A stretch of DNA of 64,000 nucleotides, taken from contig CALLZM010000006.1 of assembly GCA_937858705.1 (NCBI GenBank), forward strand, positions 186,001-250,000. Reading direction: 5' to 3'. This document shows, in pieces, positions 1-8,056 of the stretch. A program made the translations under genes and the position numbers. Origin of the DNA: an uncultured Candidatus Saccharibacteria bacterium. Its GTDB lineage: Bacteria; Patescibacteriota; Saccharimonadia; Saccharimonadales; Saccharimonadaceae. Position 1 is the stretch's first letter. Each line of letters opens with the position of its first letter. Under the pieces are notes generated by a model, which was not told the DNA's origin, searched no databases, and was given only the letters and a program-made list of their open reading frames with translations.

Positions 1-921
1 ACTCGATAGATACCAATTATAAGTATGTCTTAGTCCTTCATCAAGGCTAGTTGTATGACGCCAGCCTGCCGTGTGAAGTAGAGAGACATCCAGCAGTCTC
101 CTTGGCATACCGTCCGGTTTTGTAGCGTCAAATACAAGCTTGCCCTCGTAGCCTACTAGCTCTTTTATCTTCAGGGCGAGTTCTTTGATGGATATATCTT
201 CGCCAGTGCCGACATTAACGAATTGCTTATCACTATAATTCTCAAGGAGCCACACAATAGCACTAGCAAGATCGTCTATATACAGAAACTCACGTTGTGC
301 ATTGCCAGTGCCCCAGATGACCACCTCCGAAGTATTGGATATCTTTGCTTCGTGCATTCGGCGAATAAGAGAAGGAATAACATGTGCTGTTTCAGGATCA
401 AAGTTATCGTTTTCTCCGTAGAGGTTGGTCGGCATGCAAGAGATGAAGTCAAGGCCGTGTTCATCATTAATGTAGCTGCATAACTTCATGCCAGCTATCT
501 TTGCGTAGGCATAAGCTTCATTTGTTTGGTCGGGGGCACCTTTGCCAAAAGACTCCTCGTTGATGGGTTGCTCGGCATCACGCGGGTAGATAACGGAGCT
601 GCCAATAAAGAGGAATTTCTTAACACCCGATTCTTTCGCTGACCATATGAGATTGTTTTGGATTTGTAGATTTTCATACATAAACTCAGCAGGGTGGGCC
701 ATGTTTGCTTTCACACTACCAACTTTTGCAGCAGAGTCTATGACATATTCGGGGCGATCTTCAGCAAAGAACTCCTGAGTTGCCGCCTGATTGGTGAGAT
801 CGAGCTCTTTTCGAGTACGGGTAACTATATTTATGTAGCCGTCAGATATTAGCCGTTTCATAACCGCAGAGCCAACTAATCCTTGGTGCCCAGCAACATA
901 AATCTTAGCACTTTTATCCAC
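1..921 (-). CDS. fcl: GDP-L-fucose synthase / GDP-4-keto-6-deoxyhexose epimerase-reductase (3' end cut by window edge)
   Basis: Extended short-chain dehydrogenase/reductase that epimerises and reduces a GDP-4-keto-6-deoxy sugar with NADPH. The 307 codons in the window almost fill the family length (about 310-320 aa), so only the extreme C-terminus is missing. Seen: an N-terminal Rossmann glycine motif (GHQGLVGSA), the catalytic Ser in LFIGSSVIYP, and the Tyr/Lys pair in YAYAKIAG. The start is GTG at 921-919, directly after the TAA of the upstream dehydratase gene, so the two are translationally linked. In this context, next to a ColD-type dehydratase and gmd, it could act as ColC (GDP-colitose synthase) rather than making GDP-L-fucose; the two are homologous and the sequence alone does not decide. 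Confidence 0.88.
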   Translation of the reverse strand, partial: MDKSAKIYVAGHQGLVGSAVMKRLISDGYINIVTRTRKELDLTNQAATQEFFAEDRPEYVIDSAAKVGSVKANMAHPAEFMYENLQIQNNLIWSAKESGVKKFLFIGSSVIYPRDAEQPINEESFGKGAPDQTNEAYAYAKIAGMKLCSYINDEHGLDFISCMPTNLYGENDNFDPETAHVIPSLIRRMHEAKISNTSEVVIWGTGNAQREFLYIDDLASAIVWLLENYSDKQFVNVGTGEDISIKELALKIKELVGYEGKLVFDATKPDGMPRRLLDVSLLHTAGWRHTTSLDEGLRHTYNWYLSS

Positions 922-2085
922 TTAAGGCTCCAGTAGTGAGCAGAGCAGCTCTACTTCTTCGGTTGTCATCTCCGGGTTGTTGCCAAAATAGAAGCCATTT
1001 TCGTGGACTAAATCAGAGTTTGGCCGCGGAGCAGTGTCGCTGACATACTTTTGGTAAAACGGCTGTTTTGCCATATTGCCGGCAATAACTGGGCGGATTT
1101 CAACATCTGCTGCTGCGAATTTCTCGCGGTATTTACGTGCAAGCTCGAGCGTCTTGCAGATGACGGGCATAGCAAAGTTAGAGACGATATCCATGTGAGA
1201 CAAGTCGTAGTGATAGAAGTCATTATTTTTTGCCACTGCTTCGTTGAATTTGTGAAAGTTCTCAACGCGTTTGCCAACGATTTCATCCCAGTAGGGCATT
1301 TGTGTATTGCCGATAAAACCATTGATCTCGGTTGGTCGGAAGTTAGATGCAATATCGTAAAAAGTATATTTAGCGTAAAAATCATCAATATCAGCACCAG
1401 CTCGTAGCTCACTTTGCTTTTTTGGAGATATATTGCGATCCCAACCATGCGCGCGAGTCATCACTAGTGCATCACGAAGATCATCGTCATCAGTGCAGAC
1501 CATGCCGCCCTCAATGGTTGACATATGATGTCCAACAAAGAACGAGAATGTCGATGCAAGACCATAATTGCCGAGCAGCGTACCGGCGACTGACGAGCCA
1601 AGCGATTCGCAGTTATCTTCAATAAGTACAGTGCCATTTTCATCGCATAGTTGTTTGATCGCAGCAATATCATCAGCAAAGCCGAGTACATTAGTAAGGA
1701 ATAGTCCTTTAATATCACCAATATATTCTTTTAAGTTTTCAGGTGATACATTGAGGGTCTCAAGTTGGCAATCAATTGCGACAGGCTCTAGGCCTAGTTG
1801 GATAAGTGGCATAACATTTGTTGGCCAGGTAAGCGCAGAGAAGCCGATGCGATCGCCTTTCTGAAAAATACCAAGATTCATGAGCGACTGGATAAGTAGA
1901 AGATTCGCGACGCTACCGTTTGATACATACACCGCGTGCTTGCGACCTTGTTTGGCAGCGAAAGATTCTTCGAACTTCTTGCACTCCTTGTTCATACTAA
2001 GGATATCTTCATTAAGGATAAACTCGACAAGCGCTTTCTTGGTCTCAGCTTCATGGTAGAAACTAGACTTTATTAATTTGATCAT
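922..2085 (-). CDS. colD: ColD-type GDP-4-keto-6-deoxy-D-mannose 3-dehydratase (PLP, aspartate aminotransferase fold)
   Basis: 387-aa member of the DegT/DnrJ/EryC1/StrS fold. In normal sugar aminotransferases a Lys forms the PLP aldimine within SF-x-K-x-EGG. Here the motif is SFFVGHHMSTIEGG (about residues 181-194), with His186-His187 where the Lys would be. That replacement marks ColD (GDP-4-keto-6-deoxymannose 3-dehydratase) and RfbH-like 3-deoxygenases, which use PLP or PMP without a Lys. Other ColD-like stretches are LIEDNCESLG, TRAHGWDRN and the late RPVIAGN. Length matches ColD (about 388 aa). With gmd upstream and the epimerase/reductase downstream, the predicted product is GDP-4-keto-3,6-dideoxymannose, the precursor of GDP-L-colitose. 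Functional assignment is from family knowledge; the His replacement is directly visible. Confidence 0.85.
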   Translation of the reverse strand: MIKLIKSSFYHEAETKKALVEFILNEDILSMNKECKKFEESFAAKQGRKHAVYVSNGSVANLLLIQSLMNLGIFQKGDRIGFSALTWPTNVMPLIQLGLEPVAIDCQLETLNVSPENLKEYIGDIKGLFLTNVLGFADDIAAIKQLCDENGTVLIEDNCESLGSSVAGTLLGNYGLASTFSFFVGHHMSTIEGGMVCTDDDDLRDALVMTRAHGWDRNISPKKQSELRAGADIDDFYAKYTFYDIASNFRPTEINGFIGNTQMPYWDEIVGKRVENFHKFNEAVAKNNDFYHYDLSHMDIVSNFAMPVICKTLELARKYREKFAAADVEIRPVIAGNMAKQPFYQKYVSDTAPRPNSDLVHENGFYFGNNPEMTTEEVELLCSLLEP

Positions 2086-2126
2086 TTTACCTACTTTCGT
2101 TAGCTATTGTTCGTGAAGAGATCACA

Positions 2127-2159
2127 AGTCTTTACCTGCTATTGTAGCAGGTAAAGACT
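2127..2159. repeat. Perfect 14-bp inverted repeat with 5-nt loop, -10-like box at its centre
   Basis: AGTCTTTACCTGCT and its exact complement flank a 5-base loop. No T-run follows on either strand, so it is not a typical intrinsic terminator. Read on the minus strand, the centre contains TACAAT, a -10-like hexamer, about 45 bases before the colD start. It could be an operator overlapping a promoter or an mRNA-stabilising hairpin between the Nudix gene and colD. Confidence 0.6.
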
Positions 2160-2190
2160 ATAGAATATAGATGTGTTGAGATTTTTTTGC

Positions 2191-2925
2191 TTAGGTGTAT
2201 CTACTACTTGCGCGACCGATCTGCGCTTTGAGATAAGACAGTTTCGTAGTAGTGCGAAAAATATCTTCATCAATAGACGCTGGCTTGTCCGGAGTTGTGA
2301 GCGCATCTATTCCGTCACGAACCATGTCTACGACGGCAGGGTGGTATTCGCCAGGCTTGCTGTTTAGGATGTCCTCAAAAGGCACCCACTCGATAGCGCC
2401 GAACTCCTCGTTATAAGTATTTGTATTTAGCTGTTCTTTATTGAGAGGCAGTATATAGGCCGAAGATGTTGTATGGGAGCCTGTTACGGGCTCACCGCTC
2501 CGGCTTGTAGTGGTAATGTGCGCTTTTGAGCGAGTATCCCATATTTCGTCGTATTCGTGACCGGTATCGACTAAGGCCGTGGGGTCAATCTCAAGCCCGA
2601 ATTCGCGGCGCATATTAATGATGGCAGTCTCAGCATTTGTCTCTCCGGCACGCTTGCGACCGCCAAATACCCATTTGCCAGCCATGGGCTCTTGATTACG
2701 AGTAGCCACGAGTATCTCGCCGGTATTCTCGTCCATGACGACGATATCGACACATTTAATAACGGCACCACTCAATGTGTCGGCATATGATGCGTCAGGG
2801 ATGAATGGCTCAAATGTGGGGCGGTGACCATCTGTCGATGTGCTGTAGTGACGAGTTTTACCTCTTGTTTGATTTTCTTCAACAACTTTTTTGTGTATTT
2901 CTGGAACGAATGTTCTTTCAGTCAT
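2191..2925 (-). CDS. Nudix hydrolase, GDP-mannose mannosyl hydrolase-like
   Basis: 244 aa with a central Nudix fold. The Nudix box is degenerate: GGR-x4-ET-x3-A-x4-M-x2-E-x-GL, which lines up with the shifted box of GDP-mannose mannosyl hydrolase (Gmm) rather than with the canonical G-x5-E-x7-RE-x2-EE-x-G. Gmm releases mannose or fucose from GDP-sugars and is commonly encoded in GDP-colitose/GDP-fucose clusters, which fits this location between gmd and colD. The 60 residues before the fold and about 40 after it are not recognised and make it longer than Gmm (about 160 aa). The start at 2925 is supported by a consensus promoter placed 6 bases upstream. Substrate is inferred. Confidence 0.72.
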   Translation of the reverse strand: MTERTFVPEIHKKVVEENQTRGKTRHYSTSTDGHRPTFEPFIPDASYADTLSGAVIKCVDIVVMDENTGEILVATRNQEPMAGKWVFGGRKRAGETNAETAIINMRREFGLEIDPTALVDTGHEYDEIWDTRSKAHITTTSRSGEPVTGSHTTSSAYILPLNKEQLNTNTYNEEFGAIEWVPFEDILNSKPGEYHPAVVDMVRDGIDALTTPDKPASIDEDIFRTTTKLSYLKAQIGRASSRYT

Positions 2926-2960
2926 ACATCCATTGTAGCACAGATTATTTAAATTGTCAA
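2926..2960 (-). promoter_or_regulatory. Consensus sigma-70-type promoter giving a leaderless Nudix mRNA
   Basis: On the minus strand TTGACA (2960-2955), a 17-base spacer and TACAAT (2937-2932) are followed by only 6 bases before the ATG at 2925. Transcription should begin at or next to the start codon, so no Shine-Dalgarno could be transcribed. Confidence 0.7.
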
Positions 2961-2997
2961 ATAAATATAATGATATGAATGAAAAGTAGTCCGTCCG

Positions 2998-4047
2998 TTA
3001 CATAGAAAGAGATTTCTTAGATGTCTGTAGCTCAAGATCTGCATCAACCATAATTTCAACGAGCTCTTTAAACTTCACTTTTGGTTCCCAGCCTATTTGC
3101 TTCTTAGCCTTTGATGCATCTCCGATGAGGAGATCGACCTCTGCTGGACGGAAATAATGAGGATCGATGCGTATGATTACTTTGCCAGTCTTCTTGTCGG
3201 TGCCAATTTCATCGATACCCTCACCGCTCCATTCCAAGTCGAACCCTAATCGTTTTGAGGCGATCTCAATAAATTCTCGAACTGTGTGAGTCTCATTGGT
3301 GGCGAGTACATAGTCATCAGGCTTATCTTGCTGAAGCATAAGCCACATTCCTTCAACATAATCCTTAGCATACCCCCAGTCGCGTTTAGCATCTAGGTTG
3401 CCCATGTGTAGAGTGTCTTCGATGCCGAGCTTGATACGCGCGAGTCCACGAGTTACTTTGCGGGTAACAAATGTTTCGCCTCGACGAGGAGATTCATGGT
3501 TGAACAAGATTCCGTTACAGGCAAACAATCCGTAGCTTTCACGATAATTTTTGGTAATCCAGTACGCATAGACTTTGGCAACGCCATAGGGGGAGCGTGG
3601 ATAGAATGGAGTTTCTTCGGTTTGAGGGACTGCCTGTACAAGACCAAACATTTCTGAAGATGACGCCTGGTAGAACCTAGTCTTAATGCCTGCATCACGA
3701 ATAGCGTCAAGAATCCGGAGGGTGCCAAGACCGGTAACATCTCCGGTATATTCTGGAATATCAAAGCTAACCCGAACATGACTTTGTGCACCAAGGTGGT
3801 AAATTTCGTCTGGTTGAATTTTCTCTAGTAGTCGGGAGATATTACTCGCATCGGATAAATCGCCAAAATGAAGAAATAGGCGTGTGTCCTTTTCGTGGGC
3901 GTCTTGAAATATGTGGTCGATACGATCGGTATTAAAGGTGGATGATCGACGAACAATACCGTGAACTTCGTACCCTTTTTCTAGTAGTAACTCCGCCAAA
4001 TACGAACCATCTTGGCCAGTAATGCCGGTAATAAGTGCTTTCTTCAT
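2998..4047 (-). CDS. gmd: GDP-mannose 4,6-dehydratase
   Basis: 349 aa, full family length. Converts GDP-D-mannose to GDP-4-keto-6-deoxy-D-mannose with bound NADP+; cytoplasmic. Seen: N-terminal [12 protein letters not shown] Rossmann motif, [12 protein letters not shown], the SSSEMFG segment carrying the active-site Ser/Glu, [10 protein letters not shown] with the Tyr-x3-Lys pair, [16 protein letters not shown], and [11 protein letters not shown] near the C-terminus. These are the standard Gmd landmarks. It is the entry enzyme for the GDP-deoxysugar set encoded just downstream on the same strand (Nudix, colD, fcl/colC). The start has a GAGAGT-type ribosome-binding site shortly upstream. Confidence 0.95.
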   Translation of the reverse strand: MKKALITGITGQDGSYLAELLLEKGYEVHGIVRRSSTFNTDRIDHIFQDAHEKDTRLFLHFGDLSDASNISRLLEKIQPDEIYHLGAQSHVRVSFDIPEYTGDVTGLGTLRILDAIRDAGIKTRFYQASSSEMFGLVQAVPQTEETPFYPRSPYGVAKVYAYWITKNYRESYGLFACNGILFNHESPRRGETFVTRKVTRGLARIKLGIEDTLHMGNLDAKRDWGYAKDYVEGMWLMLQQDKPDDYVLATNETHTVREFIEIASKRLGFDLEWSGEGIDEIGTDKKTGKVIIRIDPHYFRPAEVDLLIGDASKAKKQIGWEPKVKFKELVEIMVDADLELQTSKKSLSM

Positions 4048-4115
4048 AAACTCTCCCTCAATTTTCTGTTGCTGTACCTATAGTAGTCTATTGAGGTAGA
4101 AAAATAAAGGTGAGA

Positions 4116-4895
4116 CTATCGCTTGGATAGTTTTTTCGCGGCTAGTTTTGAGGCATATCGTGTTGGGACGAACCATAAAGGGGTGAGCGGTCGTAACAAT
4201 GGATGAGTGTATTTGTATTTTACAGCCTCGGCTTCTTTAGTAGCTATATCTCTACTGGCAACAGACATAGAATCACTGTGCCACCTAAATGCCGCTAGAG
4301 TGTGTTTTGTATTGATGAACTTGCCGATTTTTTTGAGCCGCAGGAAAATATCAAGGTCCATAGAGTGCTTATTTGACTCGTCGAACCCACCAACTTTTAG
4401 AATCGCATCTTTTCGAAAGAGGGCACCGGGTAGTGGGAGTAGGTTTGGTCCCCATGTCATAATCCATGGTGCAAGTGAGCCGGCTTTGCTTTTGAATAGG
4501 AAATCACCATTTTGGTCAATGTAGTCACAGTAGCCATAGGCTACGGGCGATGTCGGATTGTCTGAAAGCGCTCGAATGGCACGCTCAAGCGATTCGGGTG
4601 TGAGTAAATCGTCATCGCCAATCCAACTAATGAATTTGTGATGCGGCTTGGCCGCGGCAATTCCCGCATTGAGCGCAGCCGATAATCCACCTGGATCGGG
4701 CACTTTAATAGCGCCAAGTTCGTCTGCGATAGCTGTAACAAAACGGTTCTTAAGGGGGTACATGATTGCAATATCAAAGTCTTGATAAGTTTGCTGTTTG
4801 ATAGATGCAATAGTTTCTTTGAGGTATTCTTCGCGTTGACCAAGTGTTGGAAGAATAATGAGGGTATCATGTTTAGTCGTAGATTTCTTTACCAT
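4116..4895 (-). CDS. Family 2 glycosyltransferase
   Basis: 259 aa. GT-A fold enzyme that probably adds a sugar to a surface glycan from a nucleotide-sugar. Seen: LIILPTLGQREEYLKETIASI at the N-terminus, an acidic ISWIGDDDLLTPESLE motif (the DXD-like metal/nucleotide site), and the acceptor-side DLDIFLRLKKIG. The open frame extends to 4955, but I chose ATG 4895: that start avoids overlap with the divergent gene at 4934, and it is preceded by an AGAGAT stretch and a TATAAT box. Donor and acceptor are unknown. Its position beside gmd/colD suggests use of a GDP-deoxysugar. Confidence 0.85.
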   Translation of the reverse strand: MVKKSTTKHDTLIILPTLGQREEYLKETIASIKQQTYQDFDIAIMYPLKNRFVTAIADELGAIKVPDPGGLSAALNAGIAAAKPHHKFISWIGDDDLLTPESLERAIRALSDNPTSPVAYGYCDYIDQNGDFLFKSKAGSLAPWIMTWGPNLLPLPGALFRKDAILKVGGFDESNKHSMDLDIFLRLKKIGKFINTKHTLAAFRWHSDSMSVASRDIATKEAEAVKYKYTHPLLRPLTPLWFVPTRYASKLAAKKLSKR

Positions 4896-4933
4896 ATCTC
4901 TATTATATACTGCTTTGTGGTAAAATATAATCC

Positions 4934-5632
4934 ATGAAGAAGGAGAATGTTTCAACCGATACGGCTTTGATCATACCTGTATATAATGAGGGAAAAGTTA
5001 TTAGGAGAGTTGTGTCCCTAGCCCTCAAACGATATAAATATGTTATTTGCGTTAATGACGGCAGTAAAGATAACTCTCTAGAAGAGATTTGGGCAATGGG
5101 GGGGGGTGTGCACTGCATTGATCATCCTATCAATATGGGTCAGGGCGCTGCGTTGCAGACGGGCATAGAATACGCTCGAGTGCTACCCGTTAAGTACTTT
5201 TGTACATTTGATGCCGATGGTCAGCATCGTTTTGAGGATGTCGCTGCTATGGTGGAAGAAATAAAAAAGACAAAATGCGACATTGTACTTGGCTCTCGAT
5301 TTAGAGGAAAGGCGGTCAATATGCCGCATTCAAAGAAAATAATGCTGAAGCTTGCTGTATGGTTTACCAACCGTACGACAGGCCTCAAGTTAACTGACAC
5401 GCATAACGGACTTCGTGTATTTAATCGCAAGGTCGCAGAAGAACTGCAGATTACCTTACCTGATATGGCACATGCCTCGGAAATATTAGAGATCGTTGCT
5501 GCTAAAAAGTATCGCTATAGTGAAATTCCTGTAACGATCGAATATACAGCGTATTCCAAGAGCAAGGGCCAATCTATGATAAACGCAATTAATATCGGCT
5601 TCGATACATTGCTGAGGAGAATTACACGATGA
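4934..5632 (+). CDS. Polyprenol-phosphate mannosyl/glucosyltransferase-like GT2
   Basis: 232 aa, DPM1/GtrB-like GT2 that would transfer a hexose onto polyprenyl phosphate at the inner membrane face. Seen: ALIIPVYNEG, CVNDGSKDNS, NMGQGAALQTGIEYA, the FDADGQH DXD motif, and VLGSRF, in the usual order. It overlaps the DUF2304 gene by ATGA, a frequent pairing in this family. A run of nine G (5098-5106) sits inside the coding sequence and encodes Met-Gly-Gly-Gly-Val, so gain or loss of one G would frameshift the gene. The promoter is probably TGGTAAAAT ending 7 bases before the ATG (leaderless). The frame is intact here. Confidence 0.88.
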   Translation: MKKENVSTDTALIIPVYNEGKVIRRVVSLALKRYKYVICVNDGSKDNSLEEIWAMGGGVHCIDHPINMGQGAALQTGIEYARVLPVKYFCTFDADGQHRFEDVAAMVEEIKKTKCDIVLGSRFRGKAVNMPHSKKIMLKLAVWFTNRTTGLKLTDTHNGLRVFNRKVAEELQITLPDMAHASEILEIVAAKKYRYSEIPVTIEYTAYSKSKGQSMINAINIGFDTLLRRITR

Positions 5633-5988
5633 CATCAATCATTCAAATTATAATCATTATCTTTGCTATTATTATCGCGCTTGTAACTCTTGGAAGTCGT
5701 AGTACCCATTCTGGGAAAGCGTGGAAAAAAGTAGCGCTGGTCTTGCTTGCCGTGGGTATGATTATTGTTGTACTTTTCCCAGATATCACAAACCAACTAG
5801 CACATCTTGTTGGTGTTGGGCGTGGGGCTGACCTTCTTTTGTATGCTACGATCGTCTCTTTTATACTGTATGCACTCAATAACTACCTTTATCAGCAAGA
5901 CCAAAGGAATACACTGCATAGACTAGCACGCAAACTGGCCCTTATGGAGGCTAGTCAAACTAACGATAGCCGTAAAAACTCTAGGTAA
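5629..5988 (+). CDS. DUF2304 small membrane protein
   Basis: 119 aa with three hydrophobic helices (about residues 5-21, 33-50 and 69-87) and a basic tail. The segment FPDITNQLAHLVGVGRGADLLLY is the DUF2304 hallmark (quoted here in outline: FPD, then GVGRGADL). DUF2304 proteins are regularly encoded directly after GT2 polyprenol-phosphate glycosyltransferases and are thought to help place the lipid-linked sugar. The 4-base overlap with the preceding GT2 gene supports joint function. No catalytic residues are evident. Confidence 0.85.
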   Translation: MTSIIQIIIIIFAIIIALVTLGSRSTHSGKAWKKVALVLLAVGMIIVVLFPDITNQLAHLVGVGRGADLLLYATIVSFILYALNNYLYQQDQRNTLHRLARKLALMEASQTNDSRKNSR

Positions 5989-6002
5989 ACCAGCTTACGC
6001 TT

Positions 6003-8015
6003 ATGTTAGACTCAGTTCTCGACATGCTTCTCGTAAACGCCTACTGGTTTTCCCTGCCGTTTATTGGCTACATGTGTCTAGTATTTCTCGATAAGGCTCG
6101 TCACCCCTTTGAGCATTCTCGATATATTGCTAGGCGAGTACGACAACAACACCTATTCATCATAATGTTTGCATCATTTGCTGGGGTGGCTGGATTATTT
6201 GCTGCCATTTCGCTTCCATTATATATACTCAATGCGTCTACCCTTGTACTGACGGCTATATATATAGGGCTGCTTACCGGTTCGTTGGCGTACGGTCTTT
6301 ACTGGTTGTCTAAAAATATTTTTACCAAAAGAATATTTAATTTGTTTAAACTCTCTGGACAGCCTTTACTGGTAAGACTCGTCTTCTGGCTGCTGGCATT
6401 ACTGTTGATATTTGACTTTGCTCTAAGCCTTTATGTAAAATCGTATGCTAGTGGCGATACACTTTATCACTTGGCAAGAATCACAGCTATAATAAATGAC
6501 GGCTTTACGATAGCGAGCGGTCATTTTAGCCAGCTTGCTGATACGGCGTATCATTATAACTTTCTTTACGGTCTATATGCCGTAGCCACTAATATTCTGG
6601 ACATGGCACCAGTAGAAGTCTATAAGACATCTCTAGGCTTTTTCCGTATGGCTCAGTGGCTGGCGGTATTTACCCTCATGTGGTATGTTGCGAGGTTCTG
6701 GCTAAAGAATAAGAACGCGTTGCTACTCTCGTCACTGGCAACGATATTCACGATGTGCTTTCTTTCGGGCGCACTCTTTGTGGCAACATATCCAAATAAA
6801 ATTATCAATTTATGGGTAGTTCTATTCATCATCTGCCTGTCGCTATACGAGTCTGGTACAAAAAAGATGATAGTGCCGCTACTTGTGTCCTCGCTACTCA
6901 TAACGATGACACATGCTAGTGCTGCAATGGTCGTATTATTTATGGGGCTCTATGTATTGTACTGGATAGGTTCACAGGGGGTAGTTGCGGCCTTGAGGGA
7001 CAAGGGTAGAGTATTAGCGTATGCGTGTATTATAGGAATTCTATCCATTGGTCCGCTGATCACGCTAGCTATACCCGGCCATTTGACTGAAGACCAGATG
7101 CACCTAGGGGATTTTCCCGTACTCCATGTTGCAGGCATGACGATGCGCGATCCAGTTGCTGAGTGGCTATCGAAATCTACTGTTGAGCAAGCACTATTGT
7201 TAATCGGTATTGTCGGCACGGTATACCTCTTGATGAGGATATGGAAGAATGTTCGTCAGAGACAGATAATACTAGCTCTTTCGACTTTCTATATCTTTAT
7301 CATGTATATACCGCCCGTTTTTTCTATAGTAAACCAGTTTTTGCCAATGTGGGCTATGAATAGATTCTCATCAATGAATATCCTAGGGCTAATACTTATT
7401 CCTATAAGTATATATGCAATTGCAAACATGGTCATCGTTTCCTCGAAAATGATGAAGCAGCGATTTTCTATCGAGACAAGGCGAAAATATCGTGACGGTT
7501 TACTCATTATTGTCGTACTCTTACTATCACTACTTGTGGCCGTTCCTGGCTACACTAAGCTAGTAGCAGATAGGCAAAAAAAGAGTGACACATTTAGCCA
7601 GCTAGTACATGCCAATAGAGATCTTGGCAGGATACTATATGGGAATAAAGTTATTCTTGCCAGTCTGGGGACAAGCTATAATCTCACAGCGGTGTTAGAT
7701 ATCGATGTAGTAGCAGTCCCCTTGGGGCATTCCACATCATCTGCTGATACGATGAACAGGCTGGCTTGTCATAGGTACATGATGGAGGGCCTTGGCTATG
7801 ACGAGTTAGCGAGTGCGGGTGTTAGCTTCGTCGTATTCACCAAGAAAAGTGATTCAGTTGTCACAAAACAGCTAGCTGACTCAAAAGAGTATCTAAAAAT
7901 TGTAGCAGAGAATAGAGATTACATCGTGTATGCTCTTAAGAAGACGGCTGCAAATCCTAACCATGCATATGCTCCTTGCACCTTATATCAAAAGAACGAA
8001 CAAGGTAATCGTTGA
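6003..8015 (+). CDS. Large multi-TM protein, possible GT-C glycosyltransferase
   Basis: 670 aa with roughly 12 or more hydrophobic segments through residue 530 and a soluble C-terminal part. An early loop reads SGDTLYHLARI (about residues 149-159), an Asp/His/Arg pattern at the place where GT-C enzymes such as ArnT or PMT-like proteins keep catalytic acidic residues. It follows the GT2/DUF2304 pair by 14 bases and is probably co-transcribed, so use of the polyprenyl-phosphate sugar made by the GT2 enzyme is plausible. I do not recognise a precise family; it may also be a flippase-like or unknown membrane protein. Convergent with the secreted protein gene that follows. Confidence 0.6.
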   Translation: MLDSVLDMLLVNAYWFSLPFIGYMCLVFLDKARHPFEHSRYIARRVRQQHLFIIMFASFAGVAGLFAAISLPLYILNASTLVLTAIYIGLLTGSLAYGLYWLSKNIFTKRIFNLFKLSGQPLLVRLVFWLLALLLIFDFALSLYVKSYASGDTLYHLARITAIINDGFTIASGHFSQLADTAYHYNFLYGLYAVATNILDMAPVEVYKTSLGFFRMAQWLAVFTLMWYVARFWLKNKNALLLSSLATIFTMCFLSGALFVATYPNKIINLWVVLFIICLSLYESGTKKMIVPLLVSSLLITMTHASAAMVVLFMGLYVLYWIGSQGVVAALRDKGRVLAYACIIGILSIGPLITLAIPGHLTEDQMHLGDFPVLHVAGMTMRDPVAEWLSKSTVEQALLLIGIVGTVYLLMRIWKNVRQRQIILALSTFYIFIMYIPPVFSIVNQFLPMWAMNRFSSMNILGLILIPISIYAIANMVIVSSKMMKQRFSIETRRKYRDGLLIIVVLLLSLLVAVPGYTKLVADRQKKSDTFSQLVHANRDLGRILYGNKVILASLGTSYNLTAVLDIDVVAVPLGHSTSSADTMNRLACHRYMMEGLGYDELASAGVSFVVFTKKSDSVVTKQLADSKEYLKIVAENRDYIVYALKKTAANPNHAYAPCTLYQKNEQGNR

Positions 8016-8056
8016 GGTAGGTACTTGTTGCGAGTGAGAGTAAGCTGTATTTACAT

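Noticed and set aside
922-2085. Ordinary sugar aminotransferase such as perosamine synthase
   Set aside because: The PLP-binding Lys position is occupied by His within a ColD-like motif.
2127-2159. Intrinsic terminator
   Set aside because: The stem is strong, but no T-run follows on either strand.
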